NCBI RefSeq assembly: GCF_000622085.1
Contig: NZ_JHWL01000003.1
Coordinates: 62,001 to 126,000 of the forward strand
Direction of reading: 5' to 3'
Length of the DNA stretch: 64,000 nucleotides
From: Butyrivibrio proteoclasticus P6B7
GTDB taxonomy: Bacteria > Bacillota > Clostridia > Lachnospirales > Lachnospiraceae
Shown: positions 17,679 to 26,428 of the stretch, piece after piece
Position numbering within the stretch: the first letter of the stretch is position 1
Layout of the letters: each line of letters begins with the position of its first letter
Notes under the pieces: generated by a model
Told to the model about the DNA's origin: nothing
Databases searched by the model: none
What the model saw: only the letters and a program-made list of their open reading frames with translations
Program-made: the position numbers and the translations under genes

Positions 17679-18461
17679 TTAAACTGCCCTACGAAATAGT
17701 GTGATCTTGGAATCATCCTCTTCTTTATTATTTGGAACAATTCCCTTCATAGCCATTTCATTGGTCTGTCCATACATATATTCAACATAGCCTCTTCCAT
17801 ACTTAGAAAAAGAAGTTTGCCTGATGTTAAGTTCATCTAAGATTCTGGCAAGTTCAATTGACATTGCCCCCGCGATTTTAAGCTCCATCAGGACCTGGCC
17901 GGGAAGAAGAATATCTTTTCCCACATTACCCATGGAAAGACTCAGATTGTTGGTTCTCCATCTGATATTCTTATCGAAGGTAATTCTAAGCTCTGGATCC
18001 GTAACTCCTGCCATGGCTATTCGGTCATAAGAAATCGCCATTGCCGGTTTAAGTCCCTTGTAATACTGCTTGAAGTAATCTATCTCTTGGGAGATCTGAG
18101 ATTTGTTATTTAGCTCTTTGTCATGTACAAGGTAATCTATGGCGTCTTTATATGGCATTGAAATCCTTCTCTTATATACAACGCCTTTATACTTCTTCTT
18201 GATCTCGATAAATGCATTAGTGTCGTCACTGGCGACGCCATAGGTTCGAAGCCTTAGCTTTTCCTTGTACACCGGCTTTTCAAGGGATCTTTCGATAAGC
18301 TTAAAATCCGGGGTGTCAAAATATATATTTAAGATGGATGTCTCGCCATAGCTGTCAACGGCTGCCATTCCTTCAAGTCTCTTTCTCAGCCCAGCGTATT
18401 GCGTTTCATCCAACAGATATTTCACTTCGATTCTCTGAAAAACATCTTTAAATCCTGCCAT
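17679..18461 (-). CDS. VTC-domain protein, putative polyphosphate polymerase
   Basis: This 260-residue protein matches the VTC tunnel-metalloenzyme fold. The basic and acidic tunnel residues occur in RIEVKYLL (10-17), KLRLRTYG, FIEIKKKYKGVVYKRR and the C-terminal LMELKI. In yeast Vtc4 this fold makes polyphosphate from ATP; activity of bacterial homologues is mostly inferred. Paired with DUF4956. The third gene often seen in such loci (CotH-type kinase) is absent here. Confidence 0.86.
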   Translation of the reverse strand: MAGFKDVFQRIEVKYLLDETQYAGLRKRLEGMAAVDSYGETSILNIYFDTPDFKLIERSLEKPVYKEKLRLRTYGVASDDTNAFIEIKKKYKGVVYKRRISMPYKDAIDYLVHDKELNNKSQISQEIDYFKQYYKGLKPAMAISYDRIAMAGVTDPELRITFDKNIRWRTNNLSLSMGNVGKDILLPGQVLMELKIAGAMSIELARILDELNIRQTSFSKYGRGYVEYMYGQTNEMAMKGIVPNNKEEDDSKITLFRRAV

Positions 18462-18611
18462 TTTTTACTCGCTTTCTTTGAACAACTCTTTATCTGATGA
18501 TGCCATTCTAAATGGGCTACCTAAAAATTACTTAAAACGAAATAAGGAATTATTATTTTTGTGAAAAAAGTTCTAAAAAGCCGATTGTTACGCCATTTTT
18601 TGGCTGGTTTA

Positions 18612-18620
18612 TGTTATAAT
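18612..18620 (+). promoter_or_regulatory. Extended -10 promoter for the gene at 18691
   Basis: TG-T-TATAAT (TG at 18612-18613, TATAAT at 18615-18620). No good -35 is visible 17 bases upstream, which is usual for extended -10 promoters. Confidence 0.6.
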
Positions 18621-18690
18621 ATTTTCATGCTACTAAGTTCCACATGTTTGTTTTATCGATCAAAAATCTTAATTCATCTTGGAGGGGCCT

Positions 18691-19179
18691 ATGTATAAAA
18701 AAGGAGATAAAGTAATTATTCTAGACTACAACAACAAGCCATTAATTCCGCAGGTTGTGGCTGAGATTGAGGATGTCTGCGGTCCTGACAGAGTACGACT
18801 TCATCTACCGGATAATGCATGTTGCCTTGAATTCACAGATCGCTTTGAGAAAATCGATGAAAAGACTTACGACGAGTACTTACATGCTGTAAGAACACGT
18901 GAAAAAGAGCTGCCAGTTGACCTGCAGCTCGATATAAGAAAGTTCGCCACCAAGCACCCACGTAGAAGAAAAGATGAAATCCTGCACATGTTCAATCAGG
19001 ATAAGCGCTATGTCTCTACAATAAATGCCTACATGGGACGAGTTCGTATGTATGGTAAAGAAAACATCAACGAGAGATTTCTTTATGAATATAAGGAAGC
19101 TCTTTATGGAATCATCAAGACCAGAACCTTCTTCCACGAACTTGATAACGATATTCCTATTCCTGACGTTGACCTCTAA
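18691..19179 (+). CDS. Hypothetical protein, 162 residues
   Basis: The start ATG at 18691 follows GGAGGGG; the TTG twelve bases upstream is less likely. I do not recognise the family. The first 60 residues look like a small beta barrel (GDKVIILDYNNKPLIPQVV then RVRLHLPDN), reminiscent of SH3/KOW folds. The rest is helical and basic in the middle (KFATKHPRRRKDE). No signal or TM segment. It has its own extended -10 promoter and its last 23 bases overlap the end of the convergent O-antigen-ligase-like gene. Confidence 0.7.
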   Translation: MYKKGDKVIILDYNNKPLIPQVVAEIEDVCGPDRVRLHLPDNACCLEFTDRFEKIDEKTYDEYLHAVRTREKELPVDLQLDIRKFATKHPRRRKDEILHMFNQDKRYVSTINAYMGRVRMYGKENINERFLYEYKEALYGIIKTRTFFHELDNDIPIPDVDL

Positions 19180-20566
19180 GGCCTAATCCCATCAGGATAT
19201 AGACATATGGAAGATTAAGAACCGTGTTAAAAGAGATCATTCCATAGATTAAATACGTTACTACAGGGAGCACATAGATTAAGTCTATGTGTTCCTTTTT
19301 TGATGTGTAAAAGAATGAACCAAAGAAAACGGCATAGGCTATGACGCCCAGGATTCCCTTCTCGATCAGTGCTGTAAGAACAATGCTATGGGCATTAGTC
19401 AGCATATTGTTGCCAAAGACATTTAAAAGAGAAGTGCTAAAAACAGGATCGCTGTATCCGTAACTACTAAAGCAGTCCTGGCCAACTCCCACAACTCTCT
19501 CCCAATTTGAAAGAGATAAATACATATCCCCAGAGATTCTGTAAATAATACCTCTTCCATTTCCAAAATCATCAGTAAAATTAGCGACTATGAGTACAAG
19601 ACCTGCCAGTGCACCCAGCGTCACGGCAATAATACAGACCTTCTTAACCAGTTTTTCTTTATACTCATGCTTTATTTCCTCCAGCAATCTGACAACTCGG
19701 TACAAGAAGAAGATAAGAGCAAGTATCACAAGACCAACATGGTATCTTGCAAGCACAAGGCTGTAATTATCCTCGTAGTTGTAGGAGCTTCCCATGAAAC
19801 GAAGCATAACTTCAAAGATCAAAAGAGCTATTCCAAGAAATGAAAATCCCAGAAGAAAGCTCTTTAATCCATCTCTGGTCTCGATAAGCCTAAGCAGAAG
19901 TACAACATATGCTCCTGCCACTATGAGATAGGCTCCATTACTGCCCTGAGACACAATGGCAAGTAGCCCTGCTATAGTATAGATTGCAAGCAATATCCTG
20001 ATAACTATAGATTTTTCTTTTTCATGGATAAAAAGAGCTAGCCCTAAAGGCACAAATACTGACAGAAATCCAGAGTACCAGTCGATATTTCCAAGAGTTG
20101 AAAGAAATGACGGATTCTGGCCATAAATCTTTATAGGATAGATGCTGAATCTATTTAATATCCCAAGAACGAAACAGAGCATTGGCGCAGATAAAGCTGC
20201 TGCCACCACATATCTATTAATGAGAATTTTTCCCCCGTAGAAATAATAGCAGGATATTATCAGGATAATTACTGTTAAAAATCCTGTTCTCCAACCAGGA
20301 AGTCCCCAAAAGCTTCTTTGAATATCCGCAGAAAAAGCTATCGATGCCACGTTGGCTAATAGAATAAAAAGAACAGCATAAGAAAAGCCATCTTTTCTAA
20401 ACTTACGTTTAGCACACAGATGAATAAGTGCAAGAACAGCAAAAACACCTCCAATAATAAGAAAGGCAACTCCCTTGGCTTCTCCAAGCTCGCCATAGCC
20501 ATTCTTCATATATAGAGGTAATAAAAGACATAATAATAACAGGTACAGCACGCTTATATACTGCAT
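19157..20566 (-). CDS. O-antigen ligase/polymerase (Wzy-like) family membrane protein
   Basis: This 469-residue polytopic protein has about 11-12 transmembrane segments. The large extracytoplasmic loop and the late motif TNAHSIVLTALIEKGILGVIAY match the Wzy_C/O-antigen ligase family, which transfers or polymerises lipid-linked glycans at the outer membrane face. In a Gram-positive it would act on cell-surface polysaccharide or glycoprotein glycan. No glycosyltransferase neighbours are present, so the substrate is unknown. It overlaps the upstream pseudouridine synthase gene by 13 bases. Confidence 0.8.
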   Translation of the reverse strand: MQYISVLYLLLLCLLLPLYMKNGYGELGEAKGVAFLIIGGVFAVLALIHLCAKRKFRKDGFSYAVLFILLANVASIAFSADIQRSFWGLPGWRTGFLTVIILIISCYYFYGGKILINRYVVAAALSAPMLCFVLGILNRFSIYPIKIYGQNPSFLSTLGNIDWYSGFLSVFVPLGLALFIHEKEKSIVIRILLAIYTIAGLLAIVSQGSNGAYLIVAGAYVVLLLRLIETRDGLKSFLLGFSFLGIALLIFEVMLRFMGSSYNYEDNYSLVLARYHVGLVILALIFFLYRVVRLLEEIKHEYKEKLVKKVCIIAVTLGALAGLVLIVANFTDDFGNGRGIIYRISGDMYLSLSNWERVVGVGQDCFSSYGYSDPVFSTSLLNVFGNNMLTNAHSIVLTALIEKGILGVIAYAVFFGSFFYTSKKEHIDLIYVLPVVTYLIYGMISFNTVLNLPYVYILMGLGLRGQRQE

Positions 20567-21288
20567 TCCAGCATCTCCAATATTTTCTCATTAGAAGGAG
20601 TGATTTTAAATTCCACCTTCTTTTTGGTGGAAGGATGTTTAAAGCCGAATCTGTAGCAGATAAGGCTCACATTCTTAATTCCAAGCTGCTTGGACAGTTC
20701 TATTGAGGCCTCTGATCCGTACTTAGAATCCCCAAGAATAGGATGTCCAAGGTATGAGAGCTGAACCCTGATCTGATGGAATCTTCCGGTTCCAAGCTTG
20801 ATTTCCAAAAGGGAACAACCATCCTTTTCAGCAATGACTTTATAATCAAGTTCCGCCTTCTTAGCCTCGCTGATAATGGCCTGGTTCTTTTCATCAGGAG
20901 AAAGCACTGCTGCCGTATTATCTTCTTTTCTTCTTGTAAGGAGGTTGGATAGATGCCCCTCCTTCTGATCAAGAATCCCCATGCAAAGGGCATAATAATA
21001 CTTATCTGTAGTCCTGTTCTTAATCTGGGCAGCTATGTCAGTGGCAGCCTTTTTGGTCTTAGCCATTACAAGAACGCCCTCAACAGGCTGATCAAGCCTA
21101 TGAACTGTGGCAACATAAGGAGCAGCAGCTCTTTTACCATTCTCTGAACGATTACTTCTCGCAAGGTAGTTCCTGACTTCACTTACAAGGTCAGTTCGTC
21201 CAACTCTGGCCCCTTCTGTGGCAATTCCTGCCTTCTTGTGGCAGACGATTATGTCATTGTCTTCATATATAATAAAATCTTTATTCAT
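20554..21288 (-). CDS. RluA-family RNA pseudouridine synthase
   Basis: 244 residues from ATG 21288 (a TTG four codons upstream is possible). The catalytic motif HRLDQPVEGVLV (Asp66) matches RluA-type synthases, though the usual SG after HRLDxx is VEG here. Later motifs RFHQIRVQLSYLGHPILGD are typical. It isomerises uridine in rRNA or tRNA; the target base cannot be deduced. It lacks an N-terminal S4 domain, so it resembles the short single-domain members. Confidence 0.9.
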   Translation of the reverse strand: MNKDFIIYEDNDIIVCHKKAGIATEGARVGRTDLVSEVRNYLARSNRSENGKRAAAPYVATVHRLDQPVEGVLVMAKTKKAATDIAAQIKNRTTDKYYYALCMGILDQKEGHLSNLLTRRKEDNTAAVLSPDEKNQAIISEAKKAELDYKVIAEKDGCSLLEIKLGTGRFHQIRVQLSYLGHPILGDSKYGSEASIELSKQLGIKNVSLICYRFGFKHPSTKKKVEFKITPSNEKILEMLECSI

Positions 21289-21301
21289 CAATCTTTCCAA
21301 T

Positions 21302-21332
21302 AAAAAAGAAAGCTAACTCCGCTTTCTTTTTT
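21302..21332 (-). terminator. Intrinsic terminator after the response regulator
   Basis: A 12-bp stem (AAAAAAGAAAGC / GCTTTCTTTTTT, seven-base loop) ends in a T tract on the minus strand. It separates the two-component operon from the pseudouridine synthase gene. Confidence 0.88.
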
Positions 21333-21362
21333 AGTATTTGTTGTATTTACAAATGTTCAATA

Positions 21363-22052
21363 TCAAACCTTGAAGCGATAGCCTACGCCCCAGATAGTCT
21401 CGATGTACTGAGGGTTTGAAGTATCGTATTCGATCTTCTCACGGATCTTTTTGATATGAACTGTTACAGTTGCGATATCGCCAATGGAATCCATGTTCCA
21501 GATCTTGCGGAAAAGCTCTTCCTTTGTAAATACGTGGTTAGGATTCTCAGCAAGGAAGGTAAGAAGATCAAACTCCTTAGTTGTGAAGCTCTTTTCCTCA
21601 TCATCAACATAGACTCTTCTTGCTGTCTTATCAATCTTAAGACCACGGATCTCTACAAAGTCATTATTCTCATGGCCAGAACCCACAAGTCTTGAATATC
21701 TTGCCATATGAGCCTTTACTCTGGCAACAAGCTCTGATGGGCTAAATGGTTTAGTAATATAGTCGTCAGCACCAAGACCAAGGCCTCTGATCTTATCAAT
21801 ATCATCCTTCTTAGCTGATACCATAAGAATTGGCACATCTTTCTTTTCTCTGATGTGCTTACAAACCTCAAATCCATCCATTCCAGGGAGCATCAGATCA
21901 AGGATCACAAGATCAAAATCCTCGGCAAGCGCCGTCTGAAGTCCTGCATCGCCTGTGTTCTCGATCTTCACTTCAAAATCACTAAGTTCAAGATAATCCT
22001 TCTCGAGATCAGCAATAGCCTCTTCATCCTCAACAATAAGTATTCTGCTCAT
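21363..22052 (-). CDS. OmpR-family response regulator
   Basis: This 229-residue regulator has a receiver with acidic residues at 8-9, phosphoacceptor Asp52 (ILDLMLPGMDG) and the conserved Lys in YITKPF. A winged helix follows (about 130-229), ending in TIWGVGYRFKV. It is the downstream partner of the kinase gene, which ends 17 bases before this start, an inverted order relative to the usual regulator-first arrangement. A strong terminator follows. Confidence 0.94.
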   Translation of the reverse strand: MSRILIVEDEEAIADLEKDYLELSDFEVKIENTGDAGLQTALAEDFDLVILDLMLPGMDGFEVCKHIREKKDVPILMVSAKKDDIDKIRGLGLGADDYITKPFSPSELVARVKAHMARYSRLVGSGHENNDFVEIRGLKIDKTARRVYVDDEEKSFTTKEFDLLTFLAENPNHVFTKEELFRKIWNMDSIGDIATVTVHIKKIREKIEYDTSNPQYIETIWGVGYRFKV

Positions 22053-22069
22053 ACACGTTGTTCCCTTTC

Positions 22070-23587
22070 TTAGTTGTTCTGTACATGTTCGACAGTGACT
22101 GTTTCTGAATTATCTGCATACTCTACATATTTCCTCAATACGAAGTGCATGCACGTTCCTTCTCCCTCATGGCTGGTAGCCCATATGTATCCGCCATGAT
22201 CTTCAATAATCTTTTTGACGATGGATAGTCCGATGCCGCTTCCGCCCTGCTTGGAGTTTCGGGAAGCATCTGTCCTATAGAATCTGTCAAAAATATTAGG
22301 TATATCTTTTTGAGCAATTCCTTTTCCGTTGTCCTCAAGCTCTACACGGATGGAATCGATCTCATCAAGAATCCTTATGTCGATCTGCCCTGATCCGTCA
22401 TCTCTTTCCAGATACTTGACGCTGTTGCTGACCACGTTGTTGATAACCCTCTTAATCTGCTCAGGATCTGCAACAATCTGCGTGTCAGGCGTTGTCAGGT
22501 TGGAATAATTGAGCTTTACTGACTTACTTTCAAGGTCTGCTCCAATTTCCTCAATACAGTCTCTAAAATAATCTGCAACGTTTAACTTGATAAAGTTATA
22601 TGGAATACGGTTATTATCAATGCTGGAATACAATGTAAGCTCATTGATAAGGTTGTTCATGTCATTAGCCTTACTGTTAATGATCTTAATGTATTTCATC
22701 TGCTTCTCAGGATTGTCTGCGACACCCTCGAGAAGACCCTGTGAATAACCCTTTATTGCTGTGATAGGTGTTTTAAGATCGTGGGAGATGTTACTAATAA
22801 GCTCTTTGTTCTGCTTTTCTCTTAAGATCTTTTCCTCGGCTGATTCCTTTAGCCTTAGTCTCATATCCTCATAGTTGCGGTACATAGCTCCTATCTCGCC
22901 CTTTTCCTTGACGTCTGTAGGAAGCATATAATCGAAATTGCCGTCCTTGATGTACTGCATCGCAACGTTTAATTCATCTATTGGTCTAAAGAAGCTTCTT
23001 CCTATCCAGGTGGTAAGAAGTCCACTGGTTAAAAGAAGTATCAAAAAGATTGCTATTCCCATGTAAATAACAAGGGAGGTGGTAAGTTCTGTTCTGATTC
23101 CAGAAATGAAATACAAAACTCCCGGGCTTCCATCGGAGAAATCAAAGTCCATCTGCCTTACCAAAAACTTGGACTCTGTATAGTAAACTCCGTGAATTCC
23201 CATGCCATATCCAGGGAGCTCATTTATAACCGCATCAACCTTCTCGGTACTGGCGGAATAATAAATGCCATCCCCTTTTGTAACTATAATATAGGAATAT
23301 CTGGAAGAAATCTCGTTGTCAATTTCTTGTAAAAAAGATCTATCCTCAAGAATATACGGACTTATGGTCCTACTAAGGAGTATCTCTTTTTCAAGTTCTC
23401 CGGTCATCTCCGCAAAAGTACCACTGGGATCTGAGACCATATTATAATCAACCATTGTACTGCCATCGGGAACCTGTTGCTGATAAGCTAGATAGCGCCC
23501 CACTGCAAGGTATGCTCCGATAGCCAAAACAACTGGGATTAGAACAATTGCCAACGAAGTAATTAAGAGTTTCGTACGGAATCGCAT
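22070..23587 (-). CDS. Sensor histidine kinase with HAMP domain
   Basis: This 505-residue kinase has TM segments at about 8-30 and 171-195 around a 140-residue extracytoplasmic sensor. A HAMP linker (about 193-250) follows, then His269 in NISHDLKTPITAIKG, an N box (INNVVSNSVKYL) and G boxes (DNGKGI, GGSGIGLSIVKKI). It forms a two-component system with the OmpR-family gene 17 bases downstream. Signal unknown. Confidence 0.94.
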   Translation of the reverse strand: MRFRTKLLITSLAIVLIPVVLAIGAYLAVGRYLAYQQQVPDGSTMVDYNMVSDPSGTFAEMTGELEKEILLSRTISPYILEDRSFLQEIDNEISSRYSYIIVTKGDGIYYSASTEKVDAVINELPGYGMGIHGVYYTESKFLVRQMDFDFSDGSPGVLYFISGIRTELTTSLVIYMGIAIFLILLLTSGLLTTWIGRSFFRPIDELNVAMQYIKDGNFDYMLPTDVKEKGEIGAMYRNYEDMRLRLKESAEEKILREKQNKELISNISHDLKTPITAIKGYSQGLLEGVADNPEKQMKYIKIINSKANDMNNLINELTLYSSIDNNRIPYNFIKLNVADYFRDCIEEIGADLESKSVKLNYSNLTTPDTQIVADPEQIKRVINNVVSNSVKYLERDDGSGQIDIRILDEIDSIRVELEDNGKGIAQKDIPNIFDRFYRTDASRNSKQGGSGIGLSIVKKIIEDHGGYIWATSHEGEGTCMHFVLRKYVEYADNSETVTVEHVQNN

Positions 23588-23627
23588 AATTACCCCCTAA
23601 GCCTTATTTAAAGTATACCATAAAATC

Positions 23628-24566
23628 CTACTTATTGGGATAGTTGTCCTTTATTCTATTATATTCTTTATCGGAAATTTGTATAACTGTTCCATGTTTA
23701 AATCCATATGGAAAGCTGAATTCCTTGTCAGAGCGTACAAATCTACCTGTGGAGATATCTTTTGCCACAAATGGAACGTAGCCCTGCTTCTCCTTTTCAC
23801 AGCCGTAGAAATCAAGCATAAGACAATAGCTGCCGTCTGGAAGCTTGTAGCAGGTTGGCGCCTCGTACTGGCCATCCTCCAGCTTATTCATTTCCTCGTC
23901 AAAGGCAGGCATTCTCTCGTATTCTCCAGTTAATGAAGTGCCTCTTTCAAGAATGATGTGGGCTGGATTGAAGTCACTCTTTGTAAATCTGTAGTAATAG
24001 CCATCTTCGTATACGATATTGGAATCAATTATTCCGGTATCACACTTCTTACAAAGAAGCTTTGGCTCTGAAAAAGTAACAAAATCCTTAGTCTTTACGT
24101 AGTAGATAGCCATTTCGTTCTGAGAATCGTAAGGATATCTTGAAGAGAAGTGAACCATGTAATCCTGCTCGTCCTCATCGTAGATAATATCTGGGGCCCA
24201 GGCACAACCGTAGTTGTCATCTACTACCTTGATCAGCTTCTGATCTGACCAGTGGATAAGATCCTCTGATTCCCACATGGAAAGGCATTTGCTTCCCTGT
24301 CTGTTTACTGTGTTCCAGTCCTTGTGGTACTTTGGCTCGAAGTTACTGGCGATGCACAGATCTGTTGCCAGAATGACAAAAGAGCCATCTTTTCTTCTGA
24401 TGATCGTGTGGTCTCTAACGCCCTTTTCACCTAAGGTACTCTCTAAAATAGGGTCTGAATTGTTGACCATCTCCCAGTTAAATCCGTCTTTGGAGACTCC
24501 AAAATAAACCTGCTCTCCGTCAGGGGTGAACTTTTCCTTGAAATGTACAAATAAATATGCGCTCAT
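23628..24566 (-). CDS. Glycoside hydrolase family 43-like (arabinosidase/xylosidase)
   Basis: 312 residues from ATG 24566, which follows TGGAGGGAC; an upstream frame extension is unlikely. No signal peptide, so cytoplasmic. The five-bladed beta-propeller pattern of GH43/GH62 is suggested by repeated W-x-DQ, APDI and DSNIVYEDGYYYRF-type blocks. VRDHTIIR near residue 50 is the usual place of the pKa-modulating Asp, and CAWAPDIIYDED fits the family. It would release arabinose or xylose from imported oligosaccharides. Exact specificity unknown. Confidence 0.82.
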   Translation of the reverse strand: MSAYLFVHFKEKFTPDGEQVYFGVSKDGFNWEMVNNSDPILESTLGEKGVRDHTIIRRKDGSFVILATDLCIASNFEPKYHKDWNTVNRQGSKCLSMWESEDLIHWSDQKLIKVVDDNYGCAWAPDIIYDEDEQDYMVHFSSRYPYDSQNEMAIYYVKTKDFVTFSEPKLLCKKCDTGIIDSNIVYEDGYYYRFTKSDFNPAHIILERGTSLTGEYERMPAFDEEMNKLEDGQYEAPTCYKLPDGSYCLMLDFYGCEKEKQGYVPFVAKDISTGRFVRSDKEFSFPYGFKHGTVIQISDKEYNRIKDNYPNK

Positions 24567-24682
24567 AGTCCCTCCAAAACTCATAGTTCTTTTTACCAAA
24601 TATACCACACCAGATGGGTGTTGACAGTGGTAAAGACTGCACAATTACATAACTTTTTTGCTAAATTTTTATAGTTCTTTGC

Positions 24683-24711
24683 TTGATATAGGAAAATAAC
24701 TTTGATACACT
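24683..24711 (+). promoter_or_regulatory. Promoter of pgi
   Basis: TTGATA (24683-24688) and TACACT (24706-24711) are 17 bases apart, about 60 bases before the start codon. Confidence 0.65.
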
Positions 24712-24773
24712 TTATTGCGGATGGCGGAATACGTTTTCCACTTTGTTTTTACACATATAGGAGGAATCATAGG

Positions 24774-26354
24774 ATGATTAATTGGAATAACCTTGACACT
24801 CTCAAATCATTTGAAGAGCTCAAAAACGTTAATAAGATTGACTTAGTTAAAGCTATGTCTGGCGAAAGCGGTGCTGAAAGAGTAAAGAAGTACTCAGTTC
24901 CTATGGCAGCTGGTCTTAATTACAACTACGCAGCTAAGGAAATTGATGACAGTATTCTTAGTGCTCTTGATAAGCTTGCTAAGGAAGCTCAGCTTACAGA
25001 GAAGTTTGAAGCTCTTTACAATGGAGAAGTTATCAATACAGGTGAAAAGCGTATGGTTCTTCACCAGCTTACAAGAGGTCAGCTTGGAGATAAGGTAATG
25101 GCTGACGGTGTTGATAAGCGCGAGTTTTATATAAATGAACAGAACAGAATCGCTGATTTTGCTAACAAAGTTCACTCAGGTGAGATTGCAAACGCAAAGG
25201 GCGAGAAGTTCACAACAGTAGTTCAGATTGGTATCGGTGGATCAGACCTTGGTCCTAGAGCTATGTATCTTGCTCTTGAGAACTGGGCTAAGAAGAATGG
25301 CACATTCAAGATGGAAGCTAAGTTCATCTCTAACGTAGATCCAGATGATGCTTCTGCAGTTCTTAATTCAGTAGATGTTGCTCATTCAATCTTTATCCTT
25401 GTATCTAAGTCAGGTACAACACTTGAGACACTTACTAATCAGTCATTCGTAATGGATGCACTTAAGAAGGCTGGTCTTGATCCTGCTAAGCACATGATCG
25501 CAGTTACTTCAGAGACATCTCCTCTTGCTAAGAGCGATGATTTCATTGAAGCTTTCTATATGGACGACTATATCGGTGGTCGTTATTCATCAACATCAGG
25601 CGTTGGTGGAGCAGTTCTTTCACTTGCATTTGGTCCTGATGTATTCGCTAGATTCTTAAACGGCGCAGCAGAAGAGGATAAGCTTTCTGCAAACGCTGAT
25701 ATGATGAAGAACCCTGCTATGCTTGATGCACTTATCGGTGTATATGAGAGAAACGTTCTTGGATACCCAAGCACAGCAGTTCTTCCTTACTCACAGGGAC
25801 TTAGCCGTTTCCCAGCTCACTTACAGCAGCTTGATATGGAGTCAAACGGTAAGAGCGTTAACCGCTTCGCTGAGCCTATTAACTATGTAACTGGTCCTGT
25901 TATCTTTGGTGAGCCAGGCACAAATGGTCAGCACTCATTCTACCAGCTCCTTCACCAGGGAACAGACGTAATCCCAATGCAGTTCATTGGTTTCAAGAAC
26001 TCACAGCTTGCTAACGACGTAGTTATCGAGAACAGCACAAGCCAGAAGAAGCTTTGCGCTAACGTAGCAGCTCAGATCGTTGCATTTGCTTGCGGTAAGA
26101 ACGATGAGAACCCTAACAAGAACTTCAAGGGTGGTCGTCCTTCAAGCATTATCATCGGCGAAGAGCTTACACCAGAGTCACTTGGTGCTCTTCTTGCTCA
26201 CTTCGAGAACAAGGTTATGTTCCAGGGATTTGTATGGAATGTAAACAGCTTTGACCAGGAAGGTGTTCAGCTTGGTAAGGTTCTTGCTAAGAAGGTTCTT
26301 GCTCACGAGACAGATGGTGCTCTTGCAGAGCTTAGTAAGCTCCTTGAGATCTGA
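24774..26354 (+). CDS. pgi: Glucose-6-phosphate isomerase
   Basis: 526 residues from ATG 24774, preceded by AGGAGGAATCATAGG. The enzyme interconverts glucose-6-phosphate and fructose-6-phosphate in glycolysis. Signatures: GIGGSDLGPRAM, SKSGTTLET, DYIGGRYSSTSGVGG and GQHSFYQLLHQG. Codon use is strikingly uniform (GCT, CTT, AAG, TCA, ACA), unlike its neighbours and typical of a highly expressed gene. It stands alone between its promoter and a strong terminator. Confidence 0.97.
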   Translation: MINWNNLDTLKSFEELKNVNKIDLVKAMSGESGAERVKKYSVPMAAGLNYNYAAKEIDDSILSALDKLAKEAQLTEKFEALYNGEVINTGEKRMVLHQLTRGQLGDKVMADGVDKREFYINEQNRIADFANKVHSGEIANAKGEKFTTVVQIGIGGSDLGPRAMYLALENWAKKNGTFKMEAKFISNVDPDDASAVLNSVDVAHSIFILVSKSGTTLETLTNQSFVMDALKKAGLDPAKHMIAVTSETSPLAKSDDFIEAFYMDDYIGGRYSSTSGVGGAVLSLAFGPDVFARFLNGAAEEDKLSANADMMKNPAMLDALIGVYERNVLGYPSTAVLPYSQGLSRFPAHLQQLDMESNGKSVNRFAEPINYVTGPVIFGEPGTNGQHSFYQLLHQGTDVIPMQFIGFKNSQLANDVVIENSTSQKKLCANVAAQIVAFACGKNDENPNKNFKGGRPSSIIIGEELTPESLGALLAHFENKVMFQGFVWNVNSFDQEGVQLGKVLAKKVLAHETDGALAELSKLLEI

Positions 26355-26381
26355 TAATCTTAGATTTCTGATTCAATAATA

Positions 26382-26428
26382 AAAGGCGTGAAAGGAAATA
26401 GTTCTTTTCACGCCTTATTTTTATTTTG
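26382..26428 (+). terminator. Bidirectional terminator after pgi
   Basis: AGGCGTGAAA pairs with TTTCACGCCT and is followed by ATTTTTATTTTG on the plus strand. The minus strand also gives a T-rich tail (TTTTATTATT), so it can serve the convergent GGDEF gene. Confidence 0.88.
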
